Shown piece after piece: positions 9,068-17,064 of a DNA stretch of 53,362 bases (the stretch's first letter is position 1; every line of letters begins with the position of its first letter). Source of the stretch: a bacterium. Its GTDB lineage: Bacteria > Calditrichota > Calditrichia > RBG-13-44-9. The stretch is taken from assembly GCA_020350205.1 (NCBI GenBank), contig CP070707.1, forward strand, positions 3,317,314-3,370,675. The letters are read 5' to 3'. A model generated the notes under the pieces. That model saw nothing but the letters and a program-made list of their open reading frames with translations. It was not told where the DNA came from and searched no databases. The translations under genes and the position numbers were made by a program.

Positions 9068-10015
9068 TACTTCCTCCGTATTTTGTTAAGTCATTCAGTC
9101 AAGTATACGCATAATTGCTGAAGGAAGTGCTCATGCCCATTGGTCTGGACTAATAGTTGTTGTCCAGTCCCACGGGCAGGGACATTTTAATGATGGAGGA
9201 TGTAGTGTCATCATTGTAGTCTTGCAATAAGATTGGATATTGAGTCATGGTAGGGAGTGGCTTAAAGCCGTGATCTTGACCTTTTATTGACAAAGATTCG
9301 TCAATACATGTCGTTTCATAGATAAGTAAAAAAGCACGGTTTTTTCAATCCGAGTTCTGATAATTATTGCCAGTCGCTGAGCCGATCCAACTGACACCAG
9401 GTCATTATACCCCGGAGATAATAACCGACCTGAAGAATTTACTGTGTCGCGCGAGATTTCCGGAGCACCTGTATGCATTATCGCGAAGGGATTGTGTTGA
9501 TATTGTAAATCTTTGAGAGCCGACGCTGAACAGATTTGATCTGTTAAAAAGTGGTCTAACCGCCATGATCTCTGCAAATTTTAATCCCCCTTTTATTATT
9601 ATTATAAATTTATATTTTTATTGTTACCAACTTGAAGATGTTATCGTAGTTTTACAATTAAATGCCTTTGATCAGTAAATTAATAAAAGATTCAGATGAA
9701 GCACCCACAATTGGCGAATTTAGAATTAGCAAATATGTATCCTCTCTGGCGTAGTGTACCGCTCACCCCAAGGCAAATATATGAACAACAATATCTACAA
9801 TCTTCCAAGGCGCAGCATGGCACCGTTCAGAAATTGCTGTAACGTTTGGCTTGGTGAATCAAAGTGTATGGCTATAGATAAATTTGTGTGAAGATGATCG
9901 AAAGTTTGACCTCTCGGGATACTAAGAATTTTAAATTGAAATCATATTTGAATATAATTACATCAGGAAATTTTCTCCTTAACCTCTATAGTTGCCTAAC
10001 AAAAGGGACGAAAAA
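9068..10015. other. Long intergenic region between divergent genes, no firm gene
   Basis: About 950 nt separate the divergently transcribed TonB-receptor and SDR genes. On the receptor side a 6-bp inverted repeat (CTGGAC at 9145-9150, GTCCAG at 9162-9167) lies in what would be its leader. A 48-codon frame at 9696-9842 (starting MKHPQLANLELANMYPLW) and a 97-codon minus-strand frame at 9284-9577 have no ribosome sites and no family resemblance. The stretch 9580-9660 is very AT-rich. Both promoters must lie here. Otherwise I see degraded-looking sequence. Confidence 0.5.
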
Positions 10016-10864
10016 ATGGAAAGAAGAAAAGCGATCGTCATTACCGGAACATCAACAGGCATTGGAAGAGCATGTGCCCTTCATCTGGATAAATTGGGTT
10101 TTAAGGTGTATGCCGGTGTTCGTAATCAAATTGACGGTCAAAATTTGAGAAAAGAAGCATCTGAGAACCTGACAACAATAAATTTGGATGTTACCTCTGC
10201 GGAATCAATCGCTCTGGCAGCCGGCATTATCGAAAAAGAAACCAGCGGCGAACTATTCGGGCTCATCAATAATGCGGGTATAGGACGCGGCGGGGTCCTG
10301 GAGGTTACTCCAATTACAGAAGCTCGAGCCTTAATCGAAGTTAATCTTATCGGGCTCATGGCAGTAACTCAGGCATTTATACCCATGCTTCGCCAAGCCA
10401 AGGGGCGTATAATCAATATAGGTTCCAGCTCAAGTTTTATAGCTTTTCCGGGAGCAAGCGTCTATGCCGCCTCGAAATTTGCGGTCCGGGCAATTACCGA
10501 TTCACTGCGCCGTGAGTTAAAACCGTTTGGTATGTCGGTCATTCTAGTGGCGCCCGGAGTGGTTGAAAGTAAAATATGGGATAAGGGGAAGGCATATATT
10601 GAAAAATTACGCAGGTCAGTGCCAGCTGACATCGCTCTACTATATATACCGCTCAGTAAATTCGCTGATAAATTGGATTCAGAGATGAAGAAAATTCCGG
10701 CCGAAGAGGTGGCAAAAGCGGTAGCCCATTCCCTCACCTCAAAAAAACCCAAGTCTGTTTACCTGGTTGGTAGCGGCGCCAAACGGGCGGTAAAACTATC
10801 TCATTTTCCAAGCGATCTATTGGATTGGATTATTATGAAACCCATTCGGAAAATGGGAAAATAG
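10016..10864 (+). CDS. Short-chain dehydrogenase/reductase (SDR family)
   Basis: The 282-residue protein is a classical SDR. It has a cofactor motif TGTSTGIG at residues 10-17, NNAG at ~85-88, a catalytic Ser within GSSSSF (~137-141), and the YAASK motif with Tyr150 and Lys154. It should catalyse NAD(P)H-dependent oxidation or reduction of a hydroxyl/carbonyl substrate. The extended C-terminal part resembles retinol/17-beta-hydroxysteroid-type members, but the substrate cannot be told. I place the start at ATG 10016 because AAAGGGA lies just upstream; an in-frame TTG at 9992 lies before that site. It stands 210 nt upstream of the barrel gene and is probably a separate unit. Confidence 0.92.
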   Translation: MERRKAIVITGTSTGIGRACALHLDKLGFKVYAGVRNQIDGQNLRKEASENLTTINLDVTSAESIALAAGIIEKETSGELFGLINNAGIGRGGVLEVTPITEARALIEVNLIGLMAVTQAFIPMLRQAKGRIINIGSSSSFIAFPGASVYAASKFAVRAITDSLRRELKPFGMSVILVAPGVVESKIWDKGKAYIEKLRRSVPADIALLYIPLSKFADKLDSEMKKIPAEEVAKAVAHSLTSKKPKSVYLVGSGAKRAVKLSHFPSDLLDWIIMKPIRKMGK

Positions 10865-11074
10865 CTATTAAAGGTTATAAGTATAAAAATAAAAAAGGTT
10901 CGCGTTACCGGCGCTTAATGTACTATTCTGCATAATAATGAATTAATTGAAGTTTAAATCGTACACATATTATTCAGTTGGATATTAATAGAAACAACGA
11001 ATTTTGCGATTTATACCTGAAACAATTATTTTATTTTTAGTAGAATTCTTTCACAGATCCTTTTCTGAGAAACG

Positions 11075-12223
11075 ATGAACAATTTATCTAAAATATACTT
11101 AGTTGTTTTAGTGATGATTGGAATAATAAAGCCCCATAATTCTCCAGCCCAGGAAATTGATCTGGGAGGCCAGGTATCCGGTTGGGCGGTTACCAATCCC
11201 GATAGAGCTACGCAACTCGGTTTACGTTACATTCCGGACCTGATGATGGGAAAATATTGGGATGATTACACGCTCGACTCTGAAATTTCCCTGAATATGT
11301 ATGGTGTTGTTCAGTTTGAGCATAACCAGGATGCGACACTTACCTATGATGAATTTGATTCTTACCGAATTTGGATCAGATTCGCAGCATCCCAATTTGA
11401 ATTGCGGGCAGGGCTGCAAAAAATCAATTTTGGATCTGCAATGTTGTTAAGAGCCCTGATGTGGTTTGATAGTATAGATCCGCGAGATCCCCTTCAGCTG
11501 ACCGACGGTGTCTGGGGCCTCTCGGCTCGGTATTTTTTTCTGAATAATACCAGTATTTGGTTTTGGAGTCTATATGGAAATGATCAAAATCGCGGATGGG
11601 ATGTCTTTGCTTCGGATAAAAATAGTCCTGAATTTGGGGGGAGATTGCAGGTTCCATTGCTTACAGGTGAATTTGCATTGACCTACCATTACCGTAAAAT
11701 AGAATCGAAAAAGAGACCGATGTTAAATAATCTTTCCGGGAATTCCACTATTCCTGAAAACAGGATCGGGTTTGACGGCAAATGGGATATTGAAGTGGGC
11801 GTTTGGGCAGAAGCGGCTATTGTCCATAGAGAGCTTGATTTCAAAGCATATAACTATCAGCGACAAACCAACCTGGGAGTGGATTATACCTTTGAGTTGG
11901 GCAATGGTTTATATGCCATTGCAGAGTATTTTACGTTCAGTCTGACCGAGAAGGTGTTCGAAGCAGGCGAGGATGTTTCACTGACAGCACTCTCATTAAA
12001 TTACCCGCTGGGCTTATTGGATGATTTGACGGCCATCGTATATTATGAAATAGACAACCAGGATTGGTACTGTTTTTTCCAGTGGCAGAGAACCTATGAC
12101 AACTGGCGTTTTTATCTGATGGGTTTCTGGAATCCCGACCAATATCAGTTATTTCCAGGGACTGTCCAATATAATCTATATGCGGGTAAGGGAGTCCAGC
12201 TGTTGCTGGTGTTTAATCATTAA
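11075..12223 (+). CDS. Outer-membrane beta-barrel protein, first gene of the export cluster
   Basis: The 382-residue product has a signal peptide (~1-25, ending NSPAQ). Amphipathic, aromatic-rich strands follow (e.g. YRIWIRFAASQFELRAGLQKINFG, SIWFWSLYGND, WRFYLMGFWNPDQYQLF), and the last residues are LLLVFNH. It looks like a 14-16-strand porin-type barrel related to proteins annotated as 'porin' or 'DUF1302-like', although I cannot assign a family firmly. It is followed by a heptamer array and then the ABC ATPase, the permeases and a LolA-like protein on the same strand. An outer-membrane role in that system is therefore likely but inferred. Confidence 0.8.
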   Translation: MNNLSKIYLVVLVMIGIIKPHNSPAQEIDLGGQVSGWAVTNPDRATQLGLRYIPDLMMGKYWDDYTLDSEISLNMYGVVQFEHNQDATLTYDEFDSYRIWIRFAASQFELRAGLQKINFGSAMLLRALMWFDSIDPRDPLQLTDGVWGLSARYFFLNNTSIWFWSLYGNDQNRGWDVFASDKNSPEFGGRLQVPLLTGEFALTYHYRKIESKKRPMLNNLSGNSTIPENRIGFDGKWDIEVGVWAEAAIVHRELDFKAYNYQRQTNLGVDYTFELGNGLYAIAEYFTFSLTEKVFEAGEDVSLTALSLNYPLGLLDDLTAIVYYEIDNQDWYCFFQWQRTYDNWRFYLMGFWNPDQYQLFPGTVQYNLYAGKGVQLLLVFNH

Positions 12224-12226
12224 TGT

Positions 12227-12352
12227 AAATGTAGAATTAAGAATGTAGAATTAAGAATTAAGAGTGTAGAATTGAGAATGAGGAATGTAGAATTAAGAAT
12301 TAAGAGTGTAGAATTGAGAATGAGGAATGTAAAATGTGGGATGAAGAATTGA
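12227..12352 (+). repeat. Heptamer array A (GAATKRA class, 18 units)
   Basis: Eighteen consecutive 7-bp units of the type GAATTAA, GAATGTA, GAATTGA, GAATGAG and GAGTGTA start 3 nt after the stop codon of the barrel gene. Units 12241-12282 and 12283-12324 form a perfect tandem duplication of a 42-bp block of six heptamers. The array ends about 38 nt before the ATPase start. Confidence 0.95.
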
Positions 12353-12390
12353 TAAGGATGAGAATTTTTACAGTTACCAGGAGATAGATA

Positions 12391-13095
12391 ATGCAAAATT
12401 CAAAAATTATTCTGACTGAAGAATTAGTTAAGCGATTTCCGGTGGGGGGTGGATATTTTACGGCCTTGAACAAAATTAATCTCAGTTTTGGAAAAGGAGA
12501 ATTTGCTGGATTGGTTGGTCCCAGTGGTTCAGGGAAGACCACTTTATTAAACATCATCGGATCCCTGGATTATCCTTCGGAAGGGAAGGCAATCGTAATG
12601 GACCAATCGATTGGCGACTTAACCCACAGACAGGCGGCCCGGCTTCGTAATAAGTATCTGGGATTCATCTTTCAAACTTATAATTTACTTCCGGTTTATA
12701 CTGTTTACGAAAACGTGGAATTTCCTCTGTTGTTGTTGGACACCACTACCACTGAGCGGCACAGGGCCGTCCTGGATGCAGTGGAATGGGTGGGATTGAC
12801 TGATAAATTAAAATCTCGTCCGGGGCAACTCTCCGGCGGGGAGAGTCAGCGGGTAGCAATCGCGCGGGCCATGGTTAAAAAACCAGAGGTGGTCTTGGCT
12901 GATGAGCCAACCGCCAATCTCGATGCGGCAAATTCCCATCACATCCTGCAGACCATGGAAAAGTTAAATAGAGAGCTCCAAACAACCTTTATTTTTGCAA
13001 CCCATGATGAAAAAGTGATCCAATATCTCCGCCGTAAAATTTCACTGGAGGATGGAACGGTTGTCAATGATGAGAATTTGGGAAACGAAAAATAG
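12391..13095 (+). CDS. ABC transporter ATP-binding protein, LolD/MacB type
   Basis: The 234-residue ATPase has Walker A GPSGSGKT at 43-50, a Q-loop in FIFQTYNLLPVYTVYENVEFPL, signature LSGGESQRVAIARA (~146-159), Walker B with VVLADEPTANLD (~168-179), and an H-loop in FATHDE. The length and the 'YNLLPVYTVYENVEFPL' region are those of the LolD/MacB/FtsE group, which work with FtsX-type permeases. The group drives lipoprotein release or peptide/small-molecule export from the inner membrane. The ATG has GGAGATA upstream. It is followed by two permeases and a LolA-like protein, so lipid or lipoprotein transport is the best guess, not proven. Confidence 0.93.
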   Translation: MQNSKIILTEELVKRFPVGGGYFTALNKINLSFGKGEFAGLVGPSGSGKTTLLNIIGSLDYPSEGKAIVMDQSIGDLTHRQAARLRNKYLGFIFQTYNLLPVYTVYENVEFPLLLLDTTTTERHRAVLDAVEWVGLTDKLKSRPGQLSGGESQRVAIARAMVKKPEVVLADEPTANLDAANSHHILQTMEKLNRELQTTFIFATHDEKVIQYLRRKISLEDGTVVNDENLGNEK

Positions 13096-13170
13096 ATATT
13101 GCACTTGGGTGACGTGGATAACAAAAAGATCTTTGTCATCGGAGTGCTAAAAAAATAAAGGGAGCTGAAT

Positions 13171-14343
13171 ATGTTGTCTTTAAAATTAGCTTGGCGAAAC
13201 CTTATCGGCGCAGGATTACGCACCTGGCTCAATGTCATAGTCCTTTCAATCTCTTTTGTGGTTATAATCTGGCACAGGGGAATGCTGGATGGCTGGCATG
13301 AACAGGCCCGTCGTGATACGATTGAATGGGAGATTGGTGGGGGTCAGTATTGGCAAAAGAATTACGATCCGTATGATGCGTTTACTTTAGTCGATAGCCA
13401 TGAAAAGTTATCAGCTGATATTCAGGAAGGTGTGATGTCAAATATCCTTACACCAATACTCATTTCCCAGGCCACAATTTATCCACAGGGCCGGATACAG
13501 AGTGTGTTGCTGAAAGGTATTGATCCCACTCAGAAAATTTTAAATTTACCGGCCAAAAAGTTAGCCACTGAATCCTATGAAATTCCGGTATTGATGGGTA
13601 CCCGGATGGCTGAATCGACCAAATTAACTATAGGTGATATCGTGACCATACGCTGGCGGGATGTAAACGGCACTTTTGATGCAGCGGAGGCTAAGATTGT
13701 CGATCTCTTCAGAACCAACGTTCCAAAAATCGATAATGGTCAACTCTGGATTCCACTCGACAGATTACGTCAAATGATGCAAATGCCGGATGAGGCAACA
13801 ATCATAGTCACAAACCCTGAAAAAAAGAACCTTCCTCAACTTTCAGGATGGACCTTTCGCGATCAACAATATCTTTTATCGGATATTGATCGAACAATTA
13901 AACAGAAGCAAGTGGGCGGTTCAATCATTTATATAATCCTGTTGTTCCTGGCCATGCTGGCCATATTTGACACACAGGTTCTTTCTATTTTTCGCAGACA
14001 GCGGGAAATCGGAACACAAATTGCGCTGGGAATGACCCGCGGTCAGGTCATCCGGCTATTTACCCTTGAAGGTTCTATGCATTCCATTCTGGCTGCGGCT
14101 GTGGCTGCAATTTATGGTATTCCGCTGTTGTTATTGCAGGTAAAATATGGGATAACCATGCCTGAAAATACCGATGAATATGGGATGGCAATTGCTGAAA
14201 AGATCTTCCCGGTTTATAGTCTTGGATTAGTAATAACTACAACGATCGTCATTTTTATCACTGCGACCATTGTCAGTTTTATTCCGGCTCGAAAAATATC
14301 AAGGATGAAACCGACGGATGCAATACGGGGGAAGATTAATTAA
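13171..14343 (+). CDS. FtsX-type ABC transporter permease (first of two)
   Basis: The 390-residue protein has the MacB/LolC layout. An N-terminal membrane span (LRTWLNVIVLSISFVVIIW, ~15-34) is followed by a large periplasmic domain (~40-250) and three C-terminal spans: ~248-268 (GGSIIYIILLFLAMLAIFDTQV), ~300-325 and ~350-375. The FtsX signature IGTQIALGMTRGQVIRLFTLEGSMHSI lies between the second and third spans. With the ATPase and the second permease it should form a heteromeric LolCDE-like exporter. The start has GGGAGCTGA just upstream. Heptamer array B begins at the base after its stop codon. Confidence 0.9.
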   Translation: MLSLKLAWRNLIGAGLRTWLNVIVLSISFVVIIWHRGMLDGWHEQARRDTIEWEIGGGQYWQKNYDPYDAFTLVDSHEKLSADIQEGVMSNILTPILISQATIYPQGRIQSVLLKGIDPTQKILNLPAKKLATESYEIPVLMGTRMAESTKLTIGDIVTIRWRDVNGTFDAAEAKIVDLFRTNVPKIDNGQLWIPLDRLRQMMQMPDEATIIVTNPEKKNLPQLSGWTFRDQQYLLSDIDRTIKQKQVGGSIIYIILLFLAMLAIFDTQVLSIFRRQREIGTQIALGMTRGQVIRLFTLEGSMHSILAAAVAAIYGIPLLLLQVKYGITMPENTDEYGMAIAEKIFPVYSLGLVITTTIVIFITATIVSFIPARKISRMKPTDAIRGKIN

Positions 14344-14434
14344 GAATTGAGAGCGAAGAATGGAGAATTGAGAATGAAGAATGAAGAATTGAGAATGAAG
14401 AATTGAGAATGAAGAATTGAGAATTAAGAATGTA
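14344..14434 (+). repeat. Heptamer array B (GAATKRA class, 13 units)
   Basis: Thirteen units of 7 bp (GAATTGA, GAATGAA, GAATTAA, GAATGTA and variants) begin at the very next base after the stop codon of the first permease. They end about 30 nt before the ATG of the four-helix-bundle gene. The middle part alternates two heptamers, giving an apparent 14-bp period. Confidence 0.95.
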
Positions 14435-14463
14435 AAGTTTTGAATTGGGAGAGGGAGGTTAAA

Positions 14464-14829
14464 ATGAGAAAAGAGAATGTTATTCAGGAGAAGAGTTATT
14501 CGTTTGCGCTGGAGATTATTGAATTGGTAAGGAGATTTCCAAGGAATATGGAAGGTCTAATCATTGGGAGACAATTATTGAGGTCAGCGACGTCAGTTGG
14601 AGCAAATGTGGAAGAGGCAATCGGAGGATTTACAAAAAAAGATTTTCGCTACAGAATGAGTATCGCATTAAAGGAGGCGAGAGAAACAAACTATTGGCTT
14701 CGACTGATTCGAGATTCAAAAATACTAAATAATAATATGGAGGATTTTATCACCAAGTCAGAAGAATTAAGAAAAATCCTGATAATGATTGTTAAAAATT
14801 CCCGATGTCACCAACCACATAATTCTTAA
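14464..14829 (+). CDS. Four-helix-bundle protein (S23/23S-IVS type)
   Basis: The 121-residue product is a member of the four-helix-bundle family also called 'S23 ribosomal protein' or TIGR02436. Matching parts are SYSFALEIIELVRRFPRNMEGLIIGRQLLRSATSVGANVEEA, a KKDFRYRMSIALKEARETNYWLRLI block and an EELRKILI C-terminal helix. Family genes were first seen in intervening sequences of 23S rRNA genes, but most are elsewhere; the function is unknown. I use ATG 14464 because GGAGAGGGAGG lies 5-10 nt upstream. It sits inside an ABC-transporter cluster between the two permeases and is bracketed by heptamer arrays of opposite orientation; the downstream array supplies its last codons and stop. This suggests it was inserted as a unit. 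Confidence 0.9.
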   Translation: MRKENVIQEKSYSFALEIIELVRRFPRNMEGLIIGRQLLRSATSVGANVEEAIGGFTKKDFRYRMSIALKEARETNYWLRLIRDSKILNNNMEDFITKSEELRKILIMIVKNSRCHQPHNS

Positions 14830-14855
14830 TTCTACATTCATAATTCTAAATTGTA
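14821..14855 (-). repeat. Heptamer array C (GAATKRA class, inverted, 5 units)
   Basis: Five 7-bp units of the same class as arrays A, B and D appear in the opposite orientation (AATTCTT, AATTCTA, CATTCAT and so on). Bases 14821-14839 are the exact reverse complement of 12241-12259 in array A. The array covers the last codons and stop of the four-helix-bundle gene and ends just before the second permease. Confidence 0.88.
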
Positions 14856-14867
14856 TTGAGGTTAAAA

Positions 14868-16142
14868 ATGCTAAAATTTCTGGTAAAAGGTATCTTAAGA
14901 GACCACCATCGCAGCCGATTTCCCATTTTAATTGTGTCTGCCGGCGTGATGCTAACGGTATTGATTCACTGTTGGGTATCAGGCGTTCTTGGAGAAATGA
15001 TCGATACCAGCGCTGCGTTCGCTACCGGCCATGTAAAAATTATGTCAAGAGCATATGCCGAAAATGAAGGACAGATTCCAAATGATCTGGCTCTGAGTGG
15101 TGTCGGATCTTTAGTTTCAGAATTAAATCAGGATTATCCGGATATGACCTGGGTTGAAAGAATAAAATTCGGAGGACTGTTGGATGTACCGGACAGTAAC
15201 GGTGAAACCCGTTCTCAAGGTCCGGTAATGGGAATTGCGGTTCAACTCTTTTCAGAGAATAGTGGAGAAGTTGAAAGATTAAATATCGAAAAGTCTATAG
15301 TAAAAGGCCGGATGCCGAGACAGCCAGGTGAGGTACTTATCAGCGATCAATTTGCCGAAAAACTTGATGTATCGCCTGGAGACCAGGTTACTCTGATGAG
15401 TTCTACCATGTATGGCGGTATGGCGATGCAAAATTATATCGTTGTTGGTACCATCAGTTTTGGGGTGGTGGCAATGGACAGATCTGCAATGATTATGGAT
15501 TTTACTGATGCCCAAATTGTTCTCGATATGACTGATTCGGCCGGTGAAATCCTCGGTTATTTTGAGAACAATATATATTCTGATGAAAGAGCCCGGCGCA
15601 TGGTTGCTGCATTCAACATGAAGTATGAACCAGACACGGATGAGTTTGCGCCCATCATGTTGCGATTGGGCGAGCAGAATGGCTTAGATAGTATGCTGGA
15701 ATATATTTCCAGTTTTATTGGAATGTTTATCCTAATCTTTGTTGCTGCCATGTCAATCGTTCTCTGGAATGCTGCCCTGATAGGGGGATTAAGACGATAC
15801 GGTGAGGTGGGGTTACGACTTGCAATTGGTGAAAATAAAGGCCATGTTTATTCCTCAATGCTTTTAGAATCCGTTTTCATCGGATGTGTGGGTTCAGTGA
15901 TTGGTACTGTCATTGGTTTGGGAATATCCTACTACCTGCAAACGGTTGGATTCGATATTAGTGACAGCCTGCAAAATGTAACAATGATGATCCCATCTGT
16001 ATTTCGTGCCCATGTCACTGCACAGGCCTATTACATCGGGTTTATACCGGGATTATTTTCGACGGTACTGGGTACTGCGCTGGCCGGGATCGGCATCTAT
16101 CGCAGAAACACCGCGAGGTTGTTTAAGGAACTGGAAGTTTGA
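14868..16142 (+). CDS. FtsX-type ABC transporter permease (second of two)
   Basis: The 424-residue protein has the same fold as the first permease. It has an N-terminal span (FPILIVSAGVMLTVLIHCWV, ~17-36) and a periplasmic domain to ~285 that includes GRMPRQPGEVLISDQFAEKL, the 'MacB_PCD'-type core. Three C-terminal spans follow, starting MLEYISSFIGMFILIFVAAMSIVLW, with an FtsX-type RRYGEVGLRLAIGENKGHVYSSMLLES block. The pair would be LolC/LolE-like halves. I choose ATG 14868, preceded by TTGAGGT, over an in-frame TTG at 14856. The gene is separated from the first permease by the inserted four-helix-bundle gene. Confidence 0.9.
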   Translation: MLKFLVKGILRDHHRSRFPILIVSAGVMLTVLIHCWVSGVLGEMIDTSAAFATGHVKIMSRAYAENEGQIPNDLALSGVGSLVSELNQDYPDMTWVERIKFGGLLDVPDSNGETRSQGPVMGIAVQLFSENSGEVERLNIEKSIVKGRMPRQPGEVLISDQFAEKLDVSPGDQVTLMSSTMYGGMAMQNYIVVGTISFGVVAMDRSAMIMDFTDAQIVLDMTDSAGEILGYFENNIYSDERARRMVAAFNMKYEPDTDEFAPIMLRLGEQNGLDSMLEYISSFIGMFILIFVAAMSIVLWNAALIGGLRRYGEVGLRLAIGENKGHVYSSMLLESVFIGCVGSVIGTVIGLGISYYLQTVGFDISDSLQNVTMMIPSVFRAHVTAQAYYIGFIPGLFSTVLGTALAGIGIYRRNTARLFKELEV

Positions 16143-16146
16143 AAGA

Positions 16147-16258
16147 GAATGAGGAATATAGAACTGAGAATGAAGAATTACGAATGAAGAATTGAGAATG
16201 AAGAATTGAGAATGAAGAATTGAGAATGAAGAATTGAGAATGAAGAATTGAGAATTAG
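16147..16258 (+). repeat. Heptamer array D (GAATKRA class, 16 units)
   Basis: Sixteen 7-bp units follow in phase from the stop codon of the second permease (TGA at 16140-16142). Bases 16182-16251 are five perfect copies of a 14-bp pair of heptamers. The array ends 2 nt before an in-frame ATG at 16261 and about 14 nt before the preferred start of the LolA-like gene. Confidence 0.96.
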
Positions 16259-16272
16259 GTATGGAGAAAATT

Positions 16273-17004
16273 ATGAAAATTGTATTTCTTTTGCTGGTCA
16301 TTTATGTCCCGGGATTTTCTCAAACTCCAAGTGGAGAGTACCTCCTGGATAAGATTGATCAGAACATGTCTTCAGACAGCCGGGTATTTACTTCAAAAAT
16401 GGTAATTCATGGAAGACGGGGCAGCCGCACCGTAGAATCGAAAACCTGGGCGATTGGCGAGGAAAAATCTTTTACGGAATATCTGGCCCCTGCCAGGGAA
16501 AAAGATACCAAAATGCTGAAACTGGAAGATCAGCTATGGATGTATTCCCCGGCGACTGACCGCACAATTCAAATATCCGGACATATGCTGCGTCAATCGG
16601 TCATGGGATCCGATCTGTCCTATGAAGATATGATGGATGATAAAAAGTTACAAACTCATTACACAGCCGCGGTTGTCGGTACAGATACGATCGAGAGTCG
16701 CCCATGCTGGATACTTGAATTACAGGCCAAAACCAAAGATGTCGCCTACGAAATGCGTAAACTGTGGGTAGACCAGCAAAGATATCTTCCCCTGAGACAA
16801 GAATTATATGCCAAAAGTGGGAAATTGCTCAAAAGAATGGAGTTGTCTGAAATTGTCCGTCACGGGAAACGCTGGTATCCCATGCATATCCTGTTCAAAG
16901 ATATGTTGAAAGACGGTAAGGGAACGGAATTCATGGTTGATGACATTGAATTTGATGTGACAATTCCGGATTACCGGTTTTCCAAGGCCTCACTAAGGCG
17001 ATAA
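16273..17004 (+). CDS. LolA-like outer-membrane lipoprotein-sorting protein
   Basis: The 243-residue exported protein has a signal peptide (MKIVFLLLVIYVPGFSQ). Its half-barrel domain matches the PF17131-type 'outer membrane lipoprotein-sorting protein' family. Matching parts are SSDSRVFTSKMVIHGRRGSRTVESKTWAIG, FTEYLAPAREKDTKMLKLEDQLWMY, the conserved SVMGSDLSYEDMM motif, and RPCWILELQAKTKDVAYEMRKLWVD. Such proteins often accompany RND or ABC transporters of lipids. Start at ATG 16273: GGAG lies 7 nt upstream; an ATG at 16261 is also in frame. It closes the plus-strand export cluster, with the next gene convergent. Confidence 0.9.
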   Translation: MKIVFLLLVIYVPGFSQTPSGEYLLDKIDQNMSSDSRVFTSKMVIHGRRGSRTVESKTWAIGEEKSFTEYLAPAREKDTKMLKLEDQLWMYSPATDRTIQISGHMLRQSVMGSDLSYEDMMDDKKLQTHYTAAVVGTDTIESRPCWILELQAKTKDVAYEMRKLWVDQQRYLPLRQELYAKSGKLLKRMELSEIVRHGKRWYPMHILFKDMLKDGKGTEFMVDDIEFDVTIPDYRFSKASLRR

Positions 17005-17064
17005 TAGTCTAAGTGCTGAGGTCATTCTTAGTACTACTTTTAATTCAGCTAATCCACTGGAATA

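Noticed and set aside
9145..9167. Inverted repeat CTGGAC/GTCCAG as a regulator site for the TonB gene
   Set aside because: Only 6 bp with an 11-nt gap. This may occur by chance in 950 nt, so it is only noted in the intergenic entry.
9284..9577. 97-codon minus-strand frame in the long intergenic gap
   Set aside because: No ribosome site, no family resemblance and the codon pattern does not look selected.
9696..9842. 48-codon frame MKHPQLANLELANMYPLW...
   Set aside because: The composition is acceptable but there is no ribosome site and no known match; it may be a decayed gene. I left it inside the intergenic description.
12227..12352. CRISPR or phage origin of the periodic arrays
   Set aside because: The units are only 7 bp with no spacers, no leader and no cas genes; the pattern is a simple tandem repeat.
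14464..14829. Annotation as ribosomal protein S23 or an rRNA intervening sequence
   Set aside because: No rRNA gene is nearby. The name is historical; the protein is a four-helix-bundle family member of unknown function.
16053..16301. Minus-strand open frame with repeating FILNSS / FSILHSQ segments
   Set aside because: It is the translation of heptamer array D. Because 7 is not a multiple of 3, the array gives a repeating 7-residue pattern by chance; there is no ribosome site and it overlaps real genes. The frame at 12300-12557 is the same artefact from array A.
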